Source: an uncultured Bacteroidales bacterium (lineage in GTDB: Bacteria > Bacteroidota > Bacteroidia > Bacteroidales > Paludibacteraceae). Taken from it: DNA of 5,438 nt. Under the pieces are notes generated by a model. The model was given only the letters and a program-made list of their open reading frames with translations, was not told the DNA's origin and searched no databases. The stretch covers positions 1-5,438 of the forward strand of contig CAIQOG010000418.1 of NCBI GenBank assembly GCA_903873355.1, in the 5' to 3' direction. Position 1 is the stretch's first letter. Every line of letters starts with the position of its first letter. Shown in pieces: positions 1-4,544 of this stretch. Both the position numbers and the translations under genes were made by a program.

Positions 1-205
1 AGTGACTGATAACGGATTACCAGGATCAATCGTTGCAAGTGTTTTCAGCAGAGCAATATCATTGCTGAATACTCCCGCAGTAAAGCTTTCGATCCGGATC
101 AACAAATTCTGCGGTTTACTGGTTACCACTTCGGTTATTTTCTGGATGTTTGTAAAAGAGCCGGAATCGTCGGGAACGGCGGCAGTAGTTCCGAAAGGAC
201 ATTAA
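1..205. other. Unresolved possible gene end at window edge
   Basis: Two competing reading frames cover this stretch and neither can be confirmed. On the + strand a frame entering from before the window runs to TAA at 203-205 and ends ...AAVVPKGH. It is hydrophobic in the middle and poor in charged residues, as shadow frames often are. On the - strand a frame is open from about base 203 down to base 1. It has a more ordinary globular composition (for example TSKPQNLLIRIESF), but a TAA lies directly before it and it has no ATG in the window, so a real gene there would need a GTG or TTG start or be a broken remnant. I recognise no family in either reading. The AT-rich repeats beginning at 208 mark the boundary of this block. 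Confidence 0.3.
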
Positions 206-207
206 GA

Positions 208-241
208 ATTTACCATTTATTCATTTACCATTTACCATTTA
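208..241. repeat. Short tandem ATTTACC repeat
   Basis: ATTTACC occurs at 208-214, 223-229 and 230-236. A degenerate 8-base unit (ATTTATTC) lies at 215-222 and a partial unit, ATTTA, at 237-241. The array is directly upstream of a promoter-like TACCTTTG at 246-253. It could be simple slippage-prone DNA, or it could place the upstream promoter element. Function is not evident from sequence alone. Confidence 0.7.
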
Positions 242-253
242 ATGTTACCTTTG
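224..253 (+). promoter_or_regulatory. Candidate Bacteroidota promoter for the binding-protein gene
   Basis: TACCTTTG at 246-253 matches all fixed positions of the Bacteroidota -7 consensus TAnnTTTG. An imperfect -33 element, TTTA (consensus TTTG), lies at 224-227 with an 18-base spacer, slightly shorter than the usual 19 to 21. It is inside the ATTTACC tandem repeat, so copy-number change there could alter the spacing. Transcription would start around 258-262, giving an untranslated leader of roughly 85 bases that contains the stem-loop at 292-326. Confidence 0.45.
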
Positions 254-281
254 CGGGAGATTTACCGCAGAGTTCGCAAAG
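249..281. repeat. Inverted repeat CTTTGCG / CGCAAAG
   Basis: CTTTGCG at 249-255 is perfectly complementary to CGCAAAG at 275-281, giving a 7-bp stem around a 19-base loop. It overlaps the end of the candidate promoter element. With the stem-loop at 292-326 it makes an intergenic segment containing two separate inverted repeats. From memory, similar CGCAAAG and CTCTGCGGTTCTCTGCG runs recur between genes in environmental Bacteroidota genomes. Confidence 0.45.
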
Positions 282-291
282 AAGTTTTAAA

Positions 292-326
292 AGAGAACCG
301 CGGAGACACCAACTCTGCGGTTCTCT
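292..326 (+). repeat. Strong 13-bp stem-loop in the leader of the binding-protein gene
   Basis: AGAGAACCGCGGA (292-304) pairs with TCTGCGGTTCTCT (314-326). All 13 positions can pair, one as G-U (302 with 316), around a 9-base loop (305-313). No T-tract follows, so it is a poor candidate for a Rho-independent terminator. It ends about 20 bases before the ATG at 346 (11 before the alternative GTG at 337), so in RNA it could affect ribosome access or message stability. It may equally be part of a dispersed intergenic repeat. Confidence 0.65.
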
Positions 327-345
327 GCGTTTAAATGTGAAAAAA

Positions 346-1470
346 ATGAAGAATGTAGCTGTTGTAATCCTCGCTGTTTTGTTGTTTACTTCCTGTGAGC
401 ACAAGTTATCTAAAACTGCACAAACTCACTCGTCTGATACCCTGAAGCTGACTTATGCTCAGGGTTTTGCAATCAAATATTTCCCCGAATATAAAGAAGT
501 GATTGTGTACAGTCCGTGGGTGAAAGGAACTGAATATGCCCGTTATTACCTGGTGAAAAACACCAACACTAAAACACCTTCCAATGGAACAAAAGTGCAA
601 ATTCCTCTGAAAACGCTGGCAGCAACTTCAGTTACGCACTTCGAATTTCTGAGTTTGCTGCGTGAGATGCAAACACTTACAGCAGTTTGTTCGCCCGAAA
701 TTATTTATAATTCCGAAATAAACCGTCGGATAATAGCAGGAACGATTACCGATTTGGGTAACGCGTTTAATATCAATGTGGAAAAAACGCTGCAACTCAA
801 GCCCAATGCAGTAATGATGAGCGGTTACAATCAGAACGACCCCTATGCTGTACGGGTTTCGCAGGCCGGAATTCCGGTGATTTTCAATAACGAATGGATG
901 GAAACTTCGTTGCTGGCACGCGCGGAATGGATTAAGTTTGTGGCGGCATTTTACGATAAGGAAAAGCTGGCCGACAGTATTTTTAGTGCTGTTGACAAAC
1001 GTTATAATGAAATAAAGGCCAAAGCAGCTGCGGTAAAAATCAAACCAACCATCATGGCCGGTTCAAACTTTCGTGGAACATGGTACATGCCTTCGGGGAG
1101 GAATTTTATGGGTAAACTCTTTGTTGATGCAGGTGCAACGTACTTTTATGCTAACGATACTACAGCCGGAAGTCTGCCTCTGAACGTGGAAACGGTACTG
1201 AAAAATTTTTCGGAAACTGATGTGTGGCTCAATTGTAATTTCAAATCAATAGATGATTTGCTAAAAGCTGATTCCAAACATGCTTATTTCCACCCGGTGA
1301 AACTGAAACAGGTATATAATTTCAATAAATGTCTGTTGCCTTCTACCGCAAATGATTTTTGGGAAAGCGCTGTTGCACGACCCGATTTACTGCTTTCGGA
1401 TGTAATTGCTATTCTGCATCCGGAGATTTTACCGGGATATCAGCTGGTGTATGCAGAGAAACTTAAATAG
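346..1470 (+). CDS. ABC importer substrate-binding lipoprotein, iron-siderophore/haem/cobalamin class
   Basis: Likely the periplasmic, membrane-tethered binding protein that delivers a chelated metal or corrinoid to the FecCD-type permease encoded further along. The protein is 374 residues from ATG 346. A GTG at 337 would add three residues; I prefer the ATG because the bases before it are A-rich. Residues 1-17 are a lipoprotein signal (MKNVAVV..LLFTSC) with Cys17 as the lipidation site. The rest fits the Peripla_BP_2 fold: an N-lobe to about residue 180 including RRIIAGTITDLGNAF (from 127) and a VEKTLQLKPNAVMMSG-type segment, then the linking-helix motif LLARAEWIKFVAAFYDKEK (from about 189), characteristic of BtuF/FecB-like proteins, then a C-lobe. 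Length is typical for Bacteroidota members, which carry an extra N-terminal segment compared with E. coli BtuF. The substrate is not determinable: no receptor gene or riboswitch is visible. The gene is separated from its presumed permease by three other genes. Confidence 0.88.
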   Translation: MKNVAVVILAVLLFTSCEHKLSKTAQTHSSDTLKLTYAQGFAIKYFPEYKEVIVYSPWVKGTEYARYYLVKNTNTKTPSNGTKVQIPLKTLAATSVTHFEFLSLLREMQTLTAVCSPEIIYNSEINRRIIAGTITDLGNAFNINVEKTLQLKPNAVMMSGYNQNDPYAVRVSQAGIPVIFNNEWMETSLLARAEWIKFVAAFYDKEKLADSIFSAVDKRYNEIKAKAAAVKIKPTIMAGSNFRGTWYMPSGRNFMGKLFVDAGATYFYANDTTAGSLPLNVETVLKNFSETDVWLNCNFKSIDDLLKADSKHAYFHPVKLKQVYNFNKCLLPSTANDFWESAVARPDLLLSDVIAILHPEILPGYQLVYAEKLK

Positions 1471-1480
1471 AAAACTGATT
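1466..1480. repeat. Direct repeat, left copy (AATAGAAAAYTGATT)
   Basis: This 15-base segment spans the stop codon of the binding-protein gene. It recurs with one mismatch (C/T at the Y position) at 1904-1918, where it spans the stop codon of the next gene. The two copies bracket the small DUF4359-like gene and are offset by 438 bases. A/T-rich composition makes chance similarity possible. Confidence 0.4.
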
Positions 1481-1521
1481 ATATATGTAATTTGATGGAT
1501 TAACTTCAAAGTATTTGACAA

Positions 1522-1908
1522 ATGAAAAAAGATAATCTTATAGTGGGAATTATTTTGGGAATTACTATAATTGCCGCTTCAACAAATCCCAAGCCATACA
1601 GACATAAGGAGCTGCTAAAAACTAAACTTTATTCAGGTTTGGAGCAATCGGGCACTGATAAAATACCCGGAACAGATGAGAGTCAGGGAAAGATTTGTGG
1701 AGGCATGAAAACATTACTGAAAAAAGAAATGATTAATCAACTGGTTGAAAATGGCGTAAGTACAAAAAGCTACGGAGTATTTTCCACCACTTCGATAACC
1801 ATAGATAGAAAAACAAAAGTGATTGGTGTAGGCATCTTTGGGTTTGTGTTTTATACTAGTGAGTTTGATGAGACTTTCAAAGAGGGAATATTAAATGGTC
1901 AGGAATAG
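1522..1908 (+). CDS. Small membrane-anchored protein, DUF4359-like
   Basis: A 128-residue protein of unknown function. Residues 6-21 (LIVGIILGITIIAAST) form one hydrophobic segment, either an uncleaved N-terminal anchor or a signal peptide, followed by TNPKP at 21-25. The remainder is soluble, with a charged middle and a C-terminal core containing SYGVFSTTSITI (83-94) and VIGVGIFGFVF (100-110). A hydrophobic N-terminus, then a TNP motif, then a terminal FS...VIGVGIFG strand pattern resembles, from memory, the DUF4359 family (PF14271). That match is by eye only. Start: the ATG at 1522 is the first in frame after the 51-base gap and opens directly into a K-rich signal-like region. No promoter was recognised in that gap, so it may be transcribed with the binding-protein gene. 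It has no evident link to transport. Confidence 0.7.
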   Translation: MKKDNLIVGIILGITIIAASTNPKPYRHKELLKTKLYSGLEQSGTDKIPGTDESQGKICGGMKTLLKKEMINQLVENGVSTKSYGVFSTTSITIDRKTKVIGVGIFGFVFYTSEFDETFKEGILNGQE

Positions 1909-1918
1909 AAAATTGATT
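1904..1918. repeat. Direct repeat, right copy (AATAGAAAAYTGATT)
   Basis: Second copy of the segment at 1466-1480, matching at 14 of 15 positions and again overlapping a stop codon (TAG at 1906-1908). The pair frames the small gene between them, as would be expected if that gene had been gained or duplicated by recombination at short homologies. Chance cannot be excluded. Confidence 0.4.
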
Positions 1919-1992
1919 TACAATCCACTATAACAGCATTCATTTTTTGAATTAATCAAATTGTTTTAGAACTTAAATACATAAAATCTTAC

Positions 1993-2022
1993 CTTGTTTT
2001 TGCAAATGTTTTTTTACTTTTG
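1993..2022 (+). promoter_or_regulatory. Candidate Bacteroidota promoter before the FISUMP gene
   Basis: TACTTTTG at 2015-2022 matches the Bacteroidota -7 consensus TAnnTTTG exactly. CTTG at 1993-1996 (consensus TTTG) lies 18 bases upstream as the -33 element. Predicted transcription starts near 2028, leaving a leader of about 40 bases before the ATG at 2071. It sits in the only sizeable gap (1909-2070) between the small gene and the next cluster. Because the following genes are spaced by 14 bases and 1 base, it could drive the FISUMP lipoprotein, tautomerase and permease, and possibly the ATPase, as one transcript. Confidence 0.6.
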
Positions 2023-2070
2023 TACAAATCTTGATAAACCCTCAATTAATCCTGTTTTAAATTTAATTTT

Positions 2071-3030
2071 ATGAAAAAACTTCAATTAAGCGGACTTGTT
2101 GCTTTAATAATGTTTATAATGTTTCTGACGGCGTGTGAGAAAAAGGAAACAATTATCACAGTTCCTGTACTCAGTACAACTGAGGTGAGTAATCTGACTC
2201 TAACTACCTGTAAGTCGGGTGGGATTATTACTTCCGATGGTGGAGCTGCCATTTCTGCCCGGGGTGTATGTTGGAGTACAAGTCCAACTCCAACTATTGC
2301 TGACCGTAAAACAACGGATGGAACAGGAACAGGAACGTTTATAAGTACAATTGATAAAATAAATGCAGATTCAACGTATTATATTCGTGCTTATGCCACC
2401 AATGCTGCCGGAACTGCTTATGGAAATGTTGTTGCGAGTTTATTGACTGATCTTGATGGTAACATTTATCACAAAGTAACCATTGGAACTCAAACATGGA
2501 TGGTTGAAAATCTCAAAACGACCAGATACCGTACCGGTGAAGGGATTACCAACAACAAATCTAACCTTTCCTGGAGTACTGCAAATTATGGAGCATGGTG
2601 CGATTATAATAATGATTCTATAAATGGAAAGAAATATGGTAAACTGTATAACTGGAGTGCCATAAGTGATAGCCGAAATATTGCACCTGTTGGCTGGCAT
2701 GTGGCTACCAACGCTGATTGGGCAACTCTTGTGGCCAAACTGGGTGGTGAAGGTGTTGCTGCTGAAAAATTAAAAGAAATCGGAATTACACACTGGTCGG
2801 GTACAAATATAAATGTAACCAATGAAAGTGGTTTCACAGCACTTCCGGGTGGTTATCGCAGCCCCGGTGGTTCCTTTGCTGAAATTGGTGATTTTGGTTA
2901 CTGGTGGACTTCAACTGAATACAGTTCTACCGATGTTCGTTACTGGTTTATGACATACAATAATTTATACGTTCATAATGATTATAATACAAAATTGTAT
3001 GGTCGTTCTGTTCGTTGTGTAAAAGATTAA
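2071..3030 (+). CDS. FISUMP-domain lipoprotein with an Fn3-like domain
   Basis: A 319-residue predicted cell-envelope lipoprotein; its biochemical role is unknown. Residues 1-22 are a lipoprotein signal with lipobox LTAC and Cys22. The following EKKE is charged, in the manner of surface-export signals reported for Bacteroidota lipoproteins, so surface display is possible. Residues about 38-124 form an Fn3-like domain with the usual ISARGVCWSTSPTPTI and TYYIRAYATNAAGTAYGN strands. Residues about 127-319 are a full FISUMP domain (TIGR02145): DLDGNIYHKVTIGTQTWMVENLK at 127-149, YGKLYNWSA at 189-197, APVGWHVAT at 205-213, ALPGGYRSPGG from 257, YWWTSTE at 277-283 and the closing GRSVRCVKD. Both domains appear intact. 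These proteins are usually found in multi-copy, carbohydrate- or surface-related families rather than in metal-uptake operons, so the location is unusual. Its own promoter is predicted at 1993-2022. Confidence 0.9.
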   Translation: MKKLQLSGLVALIMFIMFLTACEKKETIITVPVLSTTEVSNLTLTTCKSGGIITSDGGAAISARGVCWSTSPTPTIADRKTTDGTGTGTFISTIDKINADSTYYIRAYATNAAGTAYGNVVASLLTDLDGNIYHKVTIGTQTWMVENLKTTRYRTGEGITNNKSNLSWSTANYGAWCDYNNDSINGKKYGKLYNWSAISDSRNIAPVGWHVATNADWATLVAKLGGEGVAAEKLKEIGITHWSGTNINVTNESGFTALPGGYRSPGGSFAEIGDFGYWWTSTEYSSTDVRYWFMTYNNLYVHNDYNTKLYGRSVRCVKD

Positions 3031-3044
3031 ACACCGTAAAATTA

Positions 3045-3428
3045 ATGCCATTAGTAAAAATCGAACTGAAAGAAGGTCGTGAACTGTCAACTATTTTGAA
3101 AATAAAAGAGTTGGTAATGGATGCAGTGATTGAAGCACTGCAACTTCCGGCTGATGACCGTAATATCCGTGTTTGTGAGTATAAACCGGAACTTTTCAGC
3201 ATGAAATCCCCCTACGAAATTCTGGTGGTAATTACGATGTTTTCGGGCAGAACTGTTGACACTAAAAAGAAACTTTACCAACTAATAACGGTTAAACTTG
3301 AGCAAAACGGAATCTGTTCCAAAGAAAATGTTTTTATTGTTTTGAATGAACAAGCTTTGGAAAACTGGGGAGTTCGAGGAGGTATTCCGGCTAATGAGGT
3401 TAAACTGAATTTTAAAGTAGAAATATAA
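3045..3428 (+). CDS. Tautomerase superfamily enzyme (Tautomerase_2-like)
   Basis: A 127-residue protein of the 4-oxalocrotonate tautomerase/MIF superfamily, closest by eye to Tautomerase_2 (PF14552), which includes relatives of malonate semialdehyde decarboxylase. The start is fixed by chemistry: ATG at 3045 gives Met-Pro-Leu-Val, so Met removal exposes the N-terminal proline that acts as catalytic base or acid. An in-frame upstream start at 3015 would bury that proline and overlap the preceding gene. Visible family features, numbered from Pro1, are PADDRNIRVCEYKPE (34-48), ITMFSGRTVDTKKKLY (62-77) with Arg68, VFIVLNE (95-101) and ENWGVRGG (105-112). The length fits the family's long single-chain form. 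The actual substrate is unknown. It starts 14 bases after the FISUMP stop and ends one base before the permease start, so it is almost certainly in the same operon. A role in processing an imported ligand is only a guess. Confidence 0.87.
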   Translation: MPLVKIELKEGRELSTILKIKELVMDAVIEALQLPADDRNIRVCEYKPELFSMKSPYEILVVITMFSGRTVDTKKKLYQLITVKLEQNGICSKENVFIVLNEQALENWGVRGGIPANEVKLNFKVEI

Positions 3429-3429
3429 T

Positions 3430-4425
3430 TTGAAATCCCGCTCCTTTTTAATATTCTCAGCCCTTTCGCTTCTGACGTTGGGGCTTTTCCTTGCCGATCT
3501 GGCGTGGGGAAGCATTCATATATCCTTACAGGAGATAATGTCTGTATTCTTCGGAAAAGGTGACACAGGTATAAATTCCGAGATACTGCTAAACTTCCGT
3601 TTGCCGAAAGCCATTACTGCTATACTGGCAGGTGCTTCGCTTTCGGTGGCAGGGCTGATGATGCAGACGCTTTTCCGAAATTCATTGGCCGATCCCTATA
3701 TTCTGGGTGTTAGTTCGGGTGCAAGTCTCGGTGTGGCATTGGTTATGATGGCGGCTTCGGTGTTGCCGGTGGCATTTGTGAGCAGCGGATGGGCGTTGAT
3801 TGTTGCTGCTGTAATTGGTGCTTCGGTAGTGCTGACTTTGGTCGTTGGTGTTTCGTTTCGGATACAAAATGCGGTTTCGCTGCTTATAGTCGGGTTGATG
3901 TTTGGAACCATTGCCGGATCAATTGTAAGCGTGTTGCAGAATTTCAGCAATCCCGATGCTATCAAGCTTTTTGTAATGTGGACTTTTGGCAGTCTGAGTG
4001 CAGTTACATGGACGTATATGCAGGTTTTGTTTCCCGTTTCAATTCTTGGACTCGGAATGGCTTTCTTTCTGCAAAAACGGTTGGATGGATTATTGCTTGG
4101 TGAAAACTATGCACGTAGTTTAGGTATTTCAATTGTTGGTACGCGTTTTTTGATTGTTATTGCCACCGGGTTGTTGGCCGGAGGAATTACCGCTTTTACA
4201 GGACCTATAGCCTTTGTGGGTGTTGCCATTCCGCATATTGCCCGGGGAATTTTCAAAACTTCAAGTCATAAAATACTAATGCCCGCAACAGTTCTTTGTG
4301 GAGCATCACTGATTTTGTTTTGCGACATTATTTCGCAACTACCGGCATATACGCTGCCGATAAATACCATCAGTGCGCTCTTTGGCGCACCTATAATTAT
4401 CTGGATAATTTTGAAACGAAAATAA
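3430..4425 (+). CDS. FecCD/BtuC-family ABC importer permease
   Basis: Inner-membrane permease, 331 residues, of the FecCD family (PF01032) that imports iron-siderophores, haem or cobalamin as a homodimer of subunits with about ten membrane helices each. Family landmarks are in order: FRLPK at 56-60, AGASLSVAGLMMQTLFRN (67-84), LADPYILGVSSGAS (86-99), the ATPase-coupling loop LLLGENYARSLG (221-232), GPIAFVGVAIPHIAR (258-272) and the C-terminal LPINTISALFGAPIIIWI. Length is normal (330-350) and there is no break. The start is a TTG at 3430, one base after the tautomerase stop. The resulting N-terminus (MKSRSFLIFSALSLL) fits a first helix and there is no upstream ATG within the gap, so translation is probably coupled to the tautomerase. 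It should work with the ATPase at 4545 and the binding lipoprotein at 346. The substrate is not resolvable from the permease alone. Confidence 0.93.
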   Translation: MKSRSFLIFSALSLLTLGLFLADLAWGSIHISLQEIMSVFFGKGDTGINSEILLNFRLPKAITAILAGASLSVAGLMMQTLFRNSLADPYILGVSSGASLGVALVMMAASVLPVAFVSSGWALIVAAVIGASVVLTLVVGVSFRIQNAVSLLIVGLMFGTIAGSIVSVLQNFSNPDAIKLFVMWTFGSLSAVTWTYMQVLFPVSILGLGMAFFLQKRLDGLLLGENYARSLGISIVGTRFLIVIATGLLAGGITAFTGPIAFVGVAIPHIARGIFKTSSHKILMPATVLCGASLILFCDIISQLPAYTLPINTISALFGAPIIIWIILKRK

Positions 4426-4433
4426 AAAACAAC

Positions 4434-4460
4434 AACCCCAAAACCCTAAAGGGGCTTTAA
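4434..4460. repeat. Left arm of inverted-repeat intergenic element
   Basis: AACCCC at 4434-4439, followed by CCCTAAAGGGG (4444-4454) and CTTTAA, is an imperfect inverted copy of the segment at 4517-4542. It begins 8 bases after the permease stop. It can fold as a weak GC hairpin (CCCC 4436-4439 with GGGG 4451-4454), but the T-run after it is poor, so it is at best a leaky terminator between permease and ATPase. From memory, CCCCTAAAGGGG-type runs are frequent intergenic repeats in Bacteroidota. Confidence 0.6.
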
Positions 4461-4516
4461 TACTCAATTCTGGGTTTAAATGCGGGGTATGATAGAAATA
4501 TAAAATAAGAAGTAAC

Positions 4517-4542
4517 TTAATTCCCCTTAAGGGGTTAGGGGT
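4517..4542. repeat. Right arm of inverted-repeat element, with 12-base palindrome
   Basis: Contains the perfect palindrome CCCCTTAAGGGG at 4523-4534, followed by TTAGGGG. Read on the other strand it gives ACCCCTAACCCCTTAAGGGG, matching the left arm closely with a few differences. The arms are separated by 56 bases (4461-4516) in which I see no gene or promoter. The arm ends two bases before the ATPase ATG. Its two purine-rich runs, AAGGGG at 4529-4534 and AGGGG at 4537-4541, could serve as a ribosome binding site or be hidden by the hairpin. Confidence 0.65.
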
Positions 4543-4544
4543 CT

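Noticed and set aside
292..326. Rho-independent terminator
   Set aside because: The stem is strong, but it is followed by GCGTTTAAATG rather than a T-run, and a gene starts about 20 bases later.
13..336. Long open frame upstream of and in frame with the binding-protein gene
   Set aside because: It runs through the tandem repeats and stem-loop, has no good start, and would put a long tail before a clear lipoprotein signal peptide, so it is open by chance.
206..345. Cobalamin riboswitch or Fur box upstream of the importer lipoprotein
   Set aside because: No B12-box core such as GCCACTG and no GATAATGATAATCATTATC-like site is present. The structure seen is simple inverted repeats.
1471..1521. 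Promoter in the gap before the DUF4359-like gene
   Set aside because: TTTG runs occur (for example in GTAATTTG and AGTATTTG), but none has TA at the required distance, so the TAnnTTTG consensus is not met.
3015..3044. Earlier start for the tautomerase at 3015
   Set aside because: It would overlap the FISUMP gene and add ten residues before the catalytic N-terminal proline. The ATG at 3045 gives Met-Pro as the family requires.
3696..3965. Antisense and alternative-frame open frames within the permease gene
   Set aside because: They lie wholly inside a well-supported FecCD gene, have low-complexity Thr/Ala/Asn-rich content and match no family, so they are shadows. The same applies to those inside the FISUMP, tautomerase and ATPase genes.
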